Assembly (NCBI RefSeq): GCF_033297405.1 | Contig: NW_026944231.1 | Location: 236,532 to 300,531, forward strand | DNA length: 64,000 bases | Direction of reading: 5' to 3' | From: Parathielavia appendiculata | Lineage: Eukaryota; Ascomycota; Sordariomycetes; Sordariales; Chaetomiaceae | Part shown: positions 1 to 11,600 of the stretch, one piece after another | How the letters are laid out: each line of letters begins with the position of its first letter | Numbering within the stretch: the stretch's first letter is position 1 | Program-made: the position numbers and the translations under genes | The notes under the pieces: generated by a model | Seen by the model: only the letters and a program-made list of their open reading frames with translations | The model's database searches: none | Told to the model about the DNA's origin: nothing

Positions 1-1
1 C

Positions 2-1474
2 GACCCTCCGACCAACTTCCAGCCAGACTGGCCCATCGACACAGAACGGCACACGGCCTTGCATTGGGCCTCTGCCATGGGTGACGTCGACGTGATTAAG
101 CAGCTGAAGAGGTTTGGCGCCAACCTGGCGTCTCAGAACATCCGGGGCGAGACCCCATTTATGCGGTCTGTCAACTTCACAAATTGTTACGAAAAGCAGA
201 CATTTCCACTGGTGTTAAGGGAGCTCTTCAGCACCGTGGACGCGCGGGACGCTTCCGGGTGCACTGTCATTCACCATGCGGCAGTGATGAAGAGCGGCCG
301 CGTGACAAGCCATTCTTGCTCGCGATACTATTTGGACAATATTCTCAACAAGCTGCAGGAGACGCGGTCAGCAGACGAGATGCAACAACTGCTCGATGCT
401 CAGGACAACGACGGCAATACTGCAGTTCACTTGGCTGCGATGCGGGATGCTCGCAAGTGCATCCGCGCCCTCCTCGGTCGCGGGGCGTCCACTGACATCC
501 CCAACAACCAGGGCGTGAGGGCTGAGGATTTGATCAAGGAGCTCAATGCCTCCAGGCCCAAGGCCGCCCGGGGACCACCACAACGCTCCTCCAGTCCCTT
601 TGCGCCCGAGTCACAGCGGCACAACCCCTTCCGAGATGCGCTGGCTGAGACGGACAGCAAGCCCAAGGCAAGCTTTCGCAGCGAGGCGGCCAACACGGTC
701 CAGTCTCGCATCACCCCTCTCGTTCTGCAAAAGTTCCAGGACCTCGCACAGAGCTACGAAAATGAGCTTGACGAAAAGGAAGAGGCCGAGAAGGAAGCGC
801 GGCGCATCCTGCTCAACACGCAAGCCGAGCTGGCCAATCTGCGCACATCCATCGCAGATCTCGAGTCCCGCCTCGAAGCGGACGAAGCAGCGGCCAAGAC
901 AGAAGCCGAAGCCGCGAACACGGCCGAGAAAGTCCTCGCCTACCTCACCCACCAGAACCGCATCGCCGTGCAGGACGCCGTCACCAAGGAGCTCGCCGCC
1001 GTCAACGGCGACGCTACCAAAGACGCCAGCACACCCCACGGCCAGCCCTCTGAGAACTTATCCTCCTCTAACCCAGACGACCCACCAAACAATAATAATA
1101 CCATCATCGCCACAAAAGACCGCGACCAGCCAAGGATCGAAACATCATCCCCCGAAGAGCGCCTCCGCCTGGCAACTGAACTCCGGGCGCTCCTCCAGGC
1201 GCAGCGCCGCGCAGAGAGGGAGTACGTCGAGGCCCGCGGCTTGACGGGCACGGGCGACAAGATCGAAAAGTACCTGCGCCTGCTCAAGGCCTGCCTGCCG
1301 CCCGAGGACCAGGACATGCTGGACGAGAACCTCGAGGATATGATTAAGATGATGGAGGACGAGGCCGAGTCGTTGGCGGGTGTGCCTGGGGCGGCAGGGC
1401 TGGGGGATGGTGGTGCTGGCGAGGTTGGGTTACGCTTGTCGATGCCGGTGGAGGTTGGTGTGGCGCCTTTGTGA
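2..1474 (+). CDS. mbp1: Mbp1-like APSES/MBF transcription factor, C-terminal part (5' end outside window)
   Basis: Frame is open from the left edge (base 2) to TGA at 1472-1474, giving 490 residues of a longer protein. Ankyrin repeats lie in the first ~190 residues (TALHWASAMGD, SGCTVIHHAAV, DGNTAVHLAA, LLGRGASTDIPN), then a linker, a coiled coil around residues 240-300, and a C-terminal helical segment after an acidic/Asn-rich stretch. This order and these motifs are those of the ankyrin half of fungal Mbp1/Swi4/Swi6 proteins, subunits of the MBF/SBF complex that drives G1/S transcription in the nucleus. The N-terminal APSES DNA-binding domain expected of Mbp1 would be left of the window, so Swi6 is not formally excluded. 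No intron is needed in the visible part. The last ~100 nt are strongly G/T-rich on the coding strand. Confidence 0.85.
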   Translation, partial: DPPTNFQPDWPIDTERHTALHWASAMGDVDVIKQLKRFGANLASQNIRGETPFMRSVNFTNCYEKQTFPLVLRELFSTVDARDASGCTVIHHAAVMKSGRVTSHSCSRYYLDNILNKLQETRSADEMQQLLDAQDNDGNTAVHLAAMRDARKCIRALLGRGASTDIPNNQGVRAEDLIKELNASRPKAARGPPQRSSSPFAPESQRHNPFRDALAETDSKPKASFRSEAANTVQSRITPLVLQKFQDLAQSYENELDEKEEAEKEARRILLNTQAELANLRTSIADLESRLEADEAAAKTEAEAANTAEKVLAYLTHQNRIAVQDAVTKELAAVNGDATKDASTPHGQPSENLSSSNPDDPPNNNNTIIATKDRDQPRIETSSPEERLRLATELRALLQAQRRAEREYVEARGLTGTGDKIEKYLRLLKACLPPEDQDMLDENLEDMIKMMEDEAESLAGVPGAAGLGDGGAGEVGLRLSMPVEVGVAPL

Positions 1475-1482
1475 GAAGGGCG

Positions 1483-1526
1483 GTGTGTGTGTGTGTGTGT
1501 GTGTGCGTGTGTCTGTGTGTGTGTGC
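1483..1526. repeat. TG/CA microsatellite just after the stop codon
   Basis: Nearly pure TG dinucleotide tract with three interruptions (a TGCG, a TCTG and a final TGCA). It starts about 9 nt after the stop codon of the upstream transcription factor, so it is probably in its 3' UTR. Confidence 0.9.
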
Positions 1527-4500
1527 ATGTATCCTGGGTTATTCCTTTTCGTTTGGGTGCCGGTGTTGGTTTGTTACTTGGTCCAGAAAGGGAGTTGGAT
1601 CTGGTGACAGTCTCGGTGATGCTTGTCCCCTTGGATGGGTTTTTTTCCGAATGGAGGCATTTGAGAATTGCTCCCGCAGTCAGGAGGAGATAAAATGGGG
1701 GTGGCTCAGTTGTTGCAAGGCCCAACTGCTTTCGCTGGTCAGGGGTATTGACGGGTTGTGGTTTCCATAAAAGGACGCTATGCCTGCTGCTCTCGCGATG
1801 TGCACAGGAGGGAGGGTTCCTCGCCCTGGGGCGCATCATCGGACAGCGGAGATTCATTGGGTCGACTACGATCTGCCTGTTCACTTTTGTTTTGCTTTTT
1901 TTTCTTGCTAATGGAGCAGCTATGTCATGTGCGTGGCTAGGGACTGGCGTTTGTGATCAGGGGTTTGGGCATGTTGTTTGGGCATAGGGGTTGTTTACGT
2001 GGTTCTTTATTCCTTAGCTTAGTTGGGTTGTGCTGGGTGTTGGGCCGAAGCTGTGTCCATTGTACACATGTACTGTCCATACTGAAAGACGCAATGCTCT
2101 CAGGACTGTCCTCGTCAAGGGCGGGCGGGTTTGCCTGTTAGGCGATGAGCTGTCATCTCTCCGAGAGGGAATTCGAGTCGGTAATCCCTTGAAATGCCAT
2201 GGTTCTGGTCATCTAGGGAGGGGAGGAGAAACACAGAACCCTTATCCTCTTCTCCTCAACCATGGATGGCAATTTGAAATCATCACTCCCGTCGCGGTGT
2301 GCTGTGTCATGACAGTGTCAGCCTGACCAAGCATGTCCAACACGATGAGGAGGCGTCCAGTTCGGCGAAAATGGTAATTTCTCGTACACAGATTCCTCGT
2401 ACCGGGCAGTTTAGCCCCGAAGGCTCACGGGTTGGCTGTCCCCCCTGGCTGACCGCAACGAAGACTCGTATTCTGGCCCTGCCGCGGTAAAACTTGGCTG
2501 CCAGTGGTTCACTTCTTCTGGAAAGCTTCACAGCGTCCTGCCAGTCCGTGACGATCTGACCTGTCTCCTGGACCAGCCCATAGCACGATGTGTCGGCGGC
2601 CGTAAGGCGAACCATGCTCTTGGTCGGGTTCTGCCCCCTGTCCTGACCAATCTTCCCAACGGTGACAGTAGTGGAGATGAGTAATCCTAAGCAAGTCATT
2701 GTGAGAGGGGAGTGAGAGGGGCCGAGTTGCGACAAGTCGTGGTATGGGGGTGTGAGTCCATCATCCTAAGATGGCGTAGGCAGTGTCATGTCAAATAACC
2801 TCCTGGCTAGCAATCACCGTGGCCTCCTGCCGTCCTGCCCTGGGCAACCCAGCTTGAATGGTCATCGCCATTCCATCAAGAACTGGCGGTGAAGAACGGC
2901 CACAAGCCGTGTTCCGGCTTGAACATATCTCCTTACACTGGGGCAGGACCAGGTTGCCCAAACGGGTCCCAGCTGAGATGATCATCACGCAATCTCGGCG
3001 TCGACAGTGTGCCCCTTGACTGATTCCATCAGACAGCCATCCGGACCAATGGTATCCGAAAAAAAGGAACTGTCAACCGCAATCCGCCACCGGGGGAGGT
3101 TCTCGGCCGTACTGTGCATGGTCTCCCCCGCTGGTTAGAAGCAGGGCGTTGGTTGGCCACCGCGCGGAGCCGAAAGTGTTGGTCGGATCCATAGCCCTGC
3201 TTTGCACTGAATCTCGAATACAACGGCGCTGGTTCCAGGGCTATGAAGGTTGAGGCTCGGGGTCTCGTCCAAGCCTCAACCGCGCATGCAAATGGAGCCG
3301 CAAGGACCCGCTAAACGCGCCCAGAAGGCAGGCAGGCTGAGTTGTTGACGCATCTACTGATCTGCTCAGCCTCATTACTCGATACTGAAGCGGAGCTCTA
3401 TCAACGGCGAACTCAGCCTGAAGTATTCCGGACGCGAGCGGAAGCCCGGTGATGGCCCAGCAGGGGTGAACATTGCGAGTATGGCGAGAGTTTGCGTGAC
3501 AACTTTGGGCCAGCAAGAGCCCGGCAGCGTCAGCAGCCACTCGCGGGACTCCGTATCCTGGTCATTCATCATCTCTTGCTGGCACGGATGGAATTTACCA
3601 AGCGGCGCTGTGTCGCTGATTCCTGGCAGCCGCTCGATAGCGCCAACAGAGGCACGCGGCGTAAAGCGGAAGACAGGCCAATTGGGTTTCGGCAGACTGG
3701 CAAATAGAGTAATCATTGCCATGTCGTTTTCCGTATATGGGCCGCTGATGAACGGCAGCCTCCACAGTAATCAACACGAATTGGATGTTGTTATGGTGCA
3801 CCGTCCGGGAAAGAAACACGAACCCAATAACCCGTTTCGCGGTTGACGTGTACAGTGGCAAGTGCCGGGTGGAGCGGGTGCCACGGGAGCTGAGCGATCG
3901 AGTCGTCTCAGCGAACCATTGTCCAGAACCAGATGTCGCCTCAATGGCGGTCTCTTCCATGAGCTGGAGGTTAACACAGAACTTGGAATAAAGCAGCTGG
4001 AATCGTCAAGATGGAAAATGTTCGCGAAGGAAGGGAATAGGAATGGCAGCTTGACAGCGTGTCGGATTAGTTACCGAGCAGATCTGCAGAGAGCCCTAGT
4101 CGAAAGGTGGACACATATTCGTCGAGGCTGGAATTCAGACTCTGCTTTACGCACTTGCCCGAATGCCGTAGGCCGATGGATTCAATGGGCTCGGAACCGA
4201 TACCGGTCAAATGGTTGCAGTTATCACACCTCAACGGCTTCGGGGTCATGGCTGTCTCCGGGCGCTTGAGTTGCGAATGCGATGAGCCGCGATTTCGTTC
4301 CAAGTTTGGAAACAGTGCCCCGTGGCACGCTGCAGGCGGACAGGGATCATAGTGGGGCACGCAGGGGCCTTGCGTAGGGCTGAAGAATGGCAGCGGGATC
4401 TCTGCCTTCTGAAGGTCCCGGCCGTCACCCGTCTTCTGGTCAGCCAAGAATCACAGAGGCGGCTTCAATGCAAGACTCCTGGACGGGGGATGCTTCGGAA

Positions 4501-7223
4501 AGGCCTTACTGCGTAAGCGCCAATGCAAATTCATCGAGTCTCCTTTTGCAACTGTCGAGACGCGACGTATTTCTTACGTCCATATCGAAAGGATGTCTGG
4601 GCTTATCATGGACATGAGCAAGCCGCCGTTGTTGCCTGCGCACACATCGCGCGAATTAAGCTCAGCTATAACCGGTAACTGCCGCAAGGTTCCTGGTTTC
4701 GGCCGATTGCCAATGGGATTCCAGGTTCACTTGTTGGCCGCCGGCCCCAGAAAGCGAAGAGGGATAATAACGGTAATCTACAAGACAAATACAATGTTCC
4801 TACGGTAGGTATCTTGATCGAGAGAGCAGGTAAGGTAAGGGTATCTGGACTTGGCGTGGGGATGTGCGGAGCTGAGAACTGCATCTCGTTTTTCGTCCAT
4901 CACATGGCGCTTTCCGAGATGGGAAAATGCTCACTGGTAGGTAGTCTTGACTTGGATGGGACCTTCCACCCTCGAAATGGTGCAGATTGGCGAGCCCGGC
5001 AGGGGCAAGTGCTCTTCCATACTCCACCGCCATCTCAAGCGCTTCAGTCCTGTCTCGGCTTACCAACTCTTGACATTTCGACAAAGCTGCATTGGACTTT
5101 CCAGCACCCGATTCTCCTGGCGATGGGTTCCTGGTTCGACCGTCGCGACTGGGAAGCATTGTAAGTGTACATGTACTTGTACCGACGTCCCTAACGAGGG
5201 AGTCTCCGGACCTGGTAACCGACAGTTGCTCTGACATCAGACACAGCGATGCGTGGCCTGCACCTGTGGGATGCATGCATATTTCATCCGCCGCATCCAT
5301 GGCGCCGATGCGAAGCCATCGGCCATGCAGGCAACCCCATGTGCGTACTGCAGCCGCTGTGATTTCTCGGTTTTTAGTCGTCTGTTCAGTTCGCACACTA
5401 ACGAAGAATGTCTCAGACAGAACAGCCCTGATAGCCTGAGCTGCCGCTGCTCAAATTTTATTAGTCCCAGTTGACGACAGAAAGCGCATGGGTGCTGACG
5501 GCACGCATGAGGCTCAGAGGTGAGCTGAAGTGCGCATCGCTAGGCCGAATCCGGGCTTGTAGACTGCACGGCTCGGACTGATCCCGCCGAACACCCGGCT
5601 CATCCGCCCTTCCTGCTGAAGCTTCACCACTCAACAGTTGGCCACCATCTCTGCGCCTGCTAAGAACAGTGCAGATTCACGCGTCCTGGATTATTGAGCT
5701 TGCAGGCCGCCTTTTCGAAAGGCACGATTCGCATTCGCCATCCGAAGGGTTCAGCTCCCGTCAAACCGCCGAGAGTGTCACTAGATATACCTCCACCTCG
5801 CCAAGATGTTCGGTTGCATCTCCACAGGCATGTCATGGTTTCCATTTGCCGATACGCACCGCGGTATGGAGTACCGGCGTTGTTAGCGATGCAGTCTGCC
5901 TACTCAGAACAGGATCTCAACTCATCCTTCTCCAGCAGACTGAGCCCTAACACTAGGCGCCAAGATTGTCCATCTTTCCCGAGCAAGCATTGAGACCACA
6001 GTCAGGGTTCCCAGCCTTTTTCCCACTGTTCACCACTGCATGGAAGTGGAGGCTCGCAGGGCAGAATATGCTTATTGCCAAGCACCCAACAAACACTCTT
6101 GCAACCAGCTGTCCCAAAAACATCATCACGCGTCCTGGCAGCGCAGTGGTCAAGATAGTATTTCACAGCTCCCCATCCACCATGCGCAGCGCCAAATCGA
6201 GCAGCTAAGAAACCTTACACAGGTGTGCAAGGAATCAGGTGTGTTCTTATCCCATGACCAGCCCTGCATGCACAGCGGGCCTCCCAGGATTGGTCAAGCG
6301 TCTTTGGAGCCGGCGTCCTCAACCGAGCTGACATTCGCTATTGAGGGGCCTGAACAAAGCACGCTATGCCCCGTGGGACTTAGTCTCAACCGTATCAGCC
6401 CTTCCTCGATCCGATCTCTGCTGCATGGCTCGCCTATCCTTCCCCCAGATTCACACAGGATGGCGGTCGGTGTCGTCTGCAGCGTGGTGGAGTTGCGAGA
6501 GTCATCTCGGCGCGGCGTATAAGTCACCCAGATTCCCACCGAGGCGCCGACAGTCCGCCCGTCACCCCTCCACCGTCCGCTCTTGTCTTCGCATAGCTTA
6601 CCCCAGTGGTCGCTTTGCTTTCGCATTGATGCACCCTCCTGGCGCTTTAAGTTCCGTGATACCTTGGAGAGCGACGAAGACCGCGCCTCCCGCGCTTGTG
6701 AGACGTCCTCCGGCGCGTCGTGTAAGTGCCCTCCCTGTTCCGAGCGCGCAAAGCCCATTGATTGGCGCTGGCAGCTCATCTTACTGCAAGATTGGGGCTT
6801 TGGATATTGATATCGACCAGACGGCCTGTTGCAAGCGTTAGAGATCAGGACAATTTGGCTTCGCCAATTCCTGGCCCGTCCAGCTTTCCCTTTCCAGATA
6901 CCCCAAAGCTAAGTGGCCTCGAGGTGAGGGGTTCCTTGGCTGAGTTCAGTGTTGCTCAGCGTCAGCCGTCTAACGGTCACTAGTTCAGCCCAAGTGGAAC
7001 CCATCCAGGGCGTGCCAGCGGGCATCCTGGCACCCAAGGCCAGCCAATTTCCGTGCCACCCTCAGGCCTTCTGGGTCACTTGGCTGAACCCCGAGCCTTC
7101 TACAGTAGCGCCGACCGCCCACCACGGCCAAACTTCCGCAATACGTACAGTCGAACTGGTGCCGCTGACGGCACCCCAGGCGCCGGTAATTGTGCCGTTT
7201 TTCTTCCCGAAGCTGCTGCCCAG
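1527..7223. other. Gene-free stretch of 5.7 kb
   Basis: I see no recognisable gene, tRNA or transposon here. The short ORFs on both strands lack family motifs, do not join through plausible introns and overlap each other in all frames. The first ~700 nt should hold the 3' UTR of the transcription factor, and the last ~700 nt (with a TATAAG at about 6519) the promoter of the next gene. Confidence 0.5.
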
Positions 7224-8642
7224 ATGCCGGCCCTCAATCACCCCACGGGTGACACTTGGGAGATACCAGTTCCAAGCGCCTATTGCCCCAAAGCTGTGAA
7301 CATACAAATATCCCTCGCACTTATCTTCCTTGCCATCTTGGTTACGGTCCGCTTCCTCCTTGCACGCAGGCGCATTTTCCAAGGCCGTGGCCCGAAAGTC
7401 CAAGCAATCGACGGCAAGCACCTGTCAACTCGGACCTCACTTGGGACTTCTGACACGAAATACGGGCGGGAGTTTGGCCCATCTTTTGGGCCTGGACTTG
7501 GGCAGCCATTGTGGGCAGGTCAGGCGCGGGGCTTTGTACCTCTCAGGGTTGTGCCGGGTCAGCTCGGGCGTCTAGGCAAGCCGGCAACAATGGACCGCGG
7601 TGACAGCGGGCCGGGGGAGGATCATTATCCATGGTCAGCACTGGCAGCATCACGTGGCGTCAGCACCAGCAGCCCAACACCACCTCATGACCCCTCGCAC
7701 ACTGTTCCGAGCTCGTTCACGAGCGCGGGCAGGAGGAGGTGTAGCCGCTCGTCCTGCACCTCTTCTCGGGCGTCTTCTGGAAGATGTGTTAGCAGAAGCT
7801 CAGAGCGAATTGATGGCCAAGCCACCACGGAGACAGGAAAAAGACCCATGGCAGCGAGCGAAGGCCGCATTGGCCATGGTTCAGTACGCTTTGAACTGGA
7901 TGGGGACTCCGGAAACACCGGTGCGCAGGTCGACGGCAACCTTCCTTACTCAGGGACTCTGGGGGATGCCCCGTTTCCAGGTCTGGACTCTACGATCCCA
8001 CGGCAGTTTGCACGGCCTCCTCCTCCACCGCCCTTGACGCCCCCGACTTTGAGTGGCTCCTTTTACCCGTTTGAAGACCGCCGCCCCAGCAGTGCAGCCT
8101 CGATACCTCCAGCACTCGACATGAGCTTCATCCATCAACCGAACCCCCAATACGGCGGCTCAACATCTACCAACGTGCCAAGCTCGAGCCCCCAGAGCGC
8201 AACCGCTGTTTCGCGTCGAAGATCCTACACCAAGAGTGTTCCGATCGGGATTCCTGTGCCCACCACCACCGTCTCGGCTTCCTCATCCGCCGAGACCATG
8301 ACCACGAGCAGCACGGCTCATACGTTCTCCCCGTCGAGCTATCCGCCCATGTCACCGCTGCTTCCCCCGCCTCCGCCAAACCAGTATGACCTCTCGCCAT
8401 CGGCCCCGCCAGAATATGAATTTGTGGGCGGACCGGGCGGATCCGGGGTCTTTTTGTCTCAGCAGGAGATCGATCTCCAGGGGGAGATCATTTCGGTCAT
8501 GGACGACGCCGGGCACGGATGGAAGCGCCACACGAGGGTGTACGGCGGCGGCGTGTGTCTGGCGTGTGTCGCGGCGGCGGCGAGGGGTGGCGGGCAGGGC
8601 GGCTTCTACGGGGATAAAGTGCCGCTTGAGGATCGGCGGTAG
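7224..8642 (+). CDS. Pro/Ser-rich conserved hypothetical protein with possible N-terminal membrane segment
   Basis: Frame is open well upstream of 7224, but this is the first ATG, giving 472 residues. A hydrophobic segment (NIQISLALIFLAILVTVRF) lies near residues 25-45 and is followed by basic residues, which suggests one N-terminal transmembrane helix. The middle is low complexity (Ser, Pro, Thr, with poly-Pro runs). The last ~60 residues look conserved and folded: a PPEYEFVGGPGG motif, a helix with EIDLQGEIISVMDDAGHGW, then GGGVCLACVAA and a terminal GFYGDKVPLEDRR. I recognise that C-terminal block as typical of uncharacterised filamentous-fungal proteins but know no function. A later ATG at about 7590 would drop the membrane segment, and an intron inside the low-complexity part cannot be excluded. 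No enzyme motif is visible. Confidence 0.6.
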   Translation: MPALNHPTGDTWEIPVPSAYCPKAVNIQISLALIFLAILVTVRFLLARRRIFQGRGPKVQAIDGKHLSTRTSLGTSDTKYGREFGPSFGPGLGQPLWAGQARGFVPLRVVPGQLGRLGKPATMDRGDSGPGEDHYPWSALAASRGVSTSSPTPPHDPSHTVPSSFTSAGRRRCSRSSCTSSRASSGRCVSRSSERIDGQATTETGKRPMAASEGRIGHGSVRFELDGDSGNTGAQVDGNLPYSGTLGDAPFPGLDSTIPRQFARPPPPPPLTPPTLSGSFYPFEDRRPSSAASIPPALDMSFIHQPNPQYGGSTSTNVPSSSPQSATAVSRRRSYTKSVPIGIPVPTTTVSASSSAETMTTSSTAHTFSPSSYPPMSPLLPPPPPNQYDLSPSAPPEYEFVGGPGGSGVFLSQQEIDLQGEIISVMDDAGHGWKRHTRVYGGGVCLACVAAAARGGGQGGFYGDKVPLEDRR

Positions 8643-11600
8643 TCAGCTTTCGCGAGGGTGCCTTTACGCAATTCCGGTAGGGCCCCTGATTTGGGCCGGC
8701 GAGGTGCGATTTGGGTTGTGGGTCCGCCGTCATGCGGGGCAAACAAATGTCATTTGGCGTTGCTTTTGAGGGCATGCCTATTACTGGTCGACGAGCGGCG
8801 CGGGCGCTCGCATTGCCGTACTTGGGCGTGCTCTGTGGGGTGATGTTGCAGCACAGAGTCCTATCGATATGACCGTTGGTTCTCGGTTGCCTTACGGGAG
8901 TTGGACTGGCGTGCCGGACGAGGACGTCGTCTTGAGCGGTGAATGCATGCTTCATTGCGCGTGTCGTTTTAGGCATGATGCGGGCAAACGTGGGGAAGAC
9001 CATTGCTTCGATCGGGTCAGGTCTCCTTGATATGATTCCTCCCGCTTGCCTGATTCATCAGGGGCCACACTTTAGTTTTGAGTCCGTTGTTAAACTCTCG
9101 GGCTGGCCTGTCTTCTACAACAGTTACGGCTCTCCTGTTCTGTATTTCCTATGACGTTACGTCCAGCCTTGACTGTCCTGTTTCATCCCCCGTATGTGTA
9201 CTCAACTTACCTTACACACTAATGCATTGGTCGGTGGCAGCTCGTCTGGGTTGTTACGTTACTACTTGTACGGATAATACTTGTATGATCTCACGGCGTG
9301 GGCTGGACCACGTTCATTCTTACCAGACAATATGACAATTCATGTTCACGGTCCTGGAAGAGGTTCTGATACGAAAGATCTGGGTTCCGATGGACTTGCA
9401 GGCGACGTCTCTCTTGCTCGCCATGGCAAGGAGGACGTTCGTTGGATTCTACCTGAGGGGCATTAACAATCTAAGACGACATGGTTACACCTAAGGTGGT
9501 ATCTGTACACGGTACAATACGAATTGTGTGGCTGGTTCTCAGTCTCAACTCTTAGACTCGCGTCACGCTAGTCGGACGGTGCATCCTGCTCAGTCCAGCA
9601 GTGTGTTGTGGAGGCATTACGCAGACGCCATACAATCAATGTATTCACTTGAAGGAGGAGCGCGTTGCTCTAGCTGCGGCCAGAAGAAAGAACTCTATCA
9701 GTTCTCCCGCTGAATTGAAGGACTACTCGGAAACGGTACTTGGATCGCTCTCCTTACCGACTTGGATGTGGGCTACTCCATTGGACAAATACATCAAGGA
9801 AGTTGGTAGGCCGTCAGTGGGATATCTCGCCGGGTGGTGTACTGCACAACGAAAGCGCTGATGACTCGAACCTTGGATCCTATCTAGGATGTACATGTAA
9901 GACAAGGGCCGATTAGTATGTCGACAGCTCTACAAACCCCAAGTGAAGCTCGGTCAGCGAACAGACTCATGGGTTATGGACGATGTACGGAATTCAAGGT
10001 GATTTTGACTGCCGCTGCTGGTCTCTCTCGGTCTACAGCGACATCTCTTTGATGGTATGTTTTAAAAGCCAACTTGCTGCTCACATGTACTCCTACAAGA
10101 CGTCAGAGCCGGCCCTTTTCCTCACTGGTTTGTAGTATCCAACTTTATGTCATTCAGAGTGTATTCAAGTCCGTCCGAAGCCCCTGTGTCTGCGCGTATG
10201 TGAAGTAAGGCTGGTTGGATGGTAATAGACCACCGCCGTCAGCGTCATCACCAACACATTGGACATGATTCGGGATTACTCCGAATCATTTGAGCCTCCA
10301 TAGAGGGCAGGGAGTGGAGATCAGGTGAGGCGCCGTGCTGACATGACTGGCGCCCCTTGCCGCTTCAAGGAAGCATCACGTAATTAGTTGCGAACCGGGT
10401 TCGAAAGGTTCTGGACAGAGAGACTCTTTGCCAGGGAGTAAGCCCGGGCGGTAAGCAGTGACACTGGCAGCGTACCCGAATTACTACCGATCAATACCCC
10501 TGAAGCTGGTAATCATCCCCGCCGGGGCCCTAGGGGTTGAAGAGTGGGACGTAGATAATGTTAGGATAAAAGCCTGGTTACAGCCAAGACAGTGCAAGCA
10601 GATCGATTGAGAGGTTTGGCAACTCAGCCTTGTACACCGTGCGTTGATGTCATTAGGTGGTCAAGGAATGGCGAGATAACAATTCAAACCTTCTTCCACA
10701 ATCTGCTGGTTTTAGAAGACCCTGCTTTATAGCACTGTAGAGGACAGCACTACCCGGACTCACCCCCCAAATTTTCAGACGGGGTGGAGGCCTCGAAGAG
10801 CAGGGCAAAGTGAAAAGCGGACTCGGATGCAGCCAGCCCCTGGCGAACTTGAACTTGGTCACGGTCGACAGGCGGCGGTTAGGGGCCGTATGGCCCGGAG
10901 CTGCGCGAAGTAGCCAAAGTTGCAAGAGGGAGTATTAACTAATTCCAAAGCAAGCACTCATCCTCTCTCTGGAGTGGCCAGACTAAAACTCACCAGTAAG
11001 AACGTCAATGCTGGGACGTGAAACGTGTCGTAGGTGTTCGAGCACGCCAAGTTCTGAGATGATGGAAATTACCTTACATCTCGAATCAAGTCTCGAGTAG
11101 TAATACCCCCTCGCGATCGGAGACCTTCAAATACCAGCGCATTTGGCGATTCATGATCTCGCACATATAGCCATCGTAGCTCGGGACCATTGTCTACGTG
11201 TCCTAGAAGGATGTCTAGCCCAACTGACCCTAGGATATGTCCAACGCACATGTTCCCCGGCCACATCAACAAGCTGGATCATCGATTAGAGGCCCGGATG
11301 AGAGGGAGTGGGTTGGTAATTAGGGGACGGAAACACTTGGAAACCCCCAACCGGTCTTGATGATATCTGCCAAAAGATCCACATGGGAACAAATGGGCAA
11401 ATGGCAGAGGCTCAACTCTCCCGACTCCATCCATCATAACTGGTTGCAGATGTCAGTCATGGCGAGCAACGGGAGACCCTACCGACGGTATGTAGAAGTC
11501 CGTGCAGCCTTGGACCAACGTTGACCACATTCCATTATTGGCGCGGACTTGACGAACGAACACCTGAGTCTGGTAAACACCACCGTTTGGAAAATGTCTT

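Noticed and set aside
940..1884. 314-codon open frame on the minus strand over the 3' end of the Mbp1-like gene
   Set aside because: It is antisense to a clear coding region, runs through the TG microsatellite and has no motif; it follows from base composition.
4800..5396. 198-codon minus-strand frame
   Set aside because: Composition is Ser/Arg-rich without motifs; similar frames occur on the other strand of the same bases.
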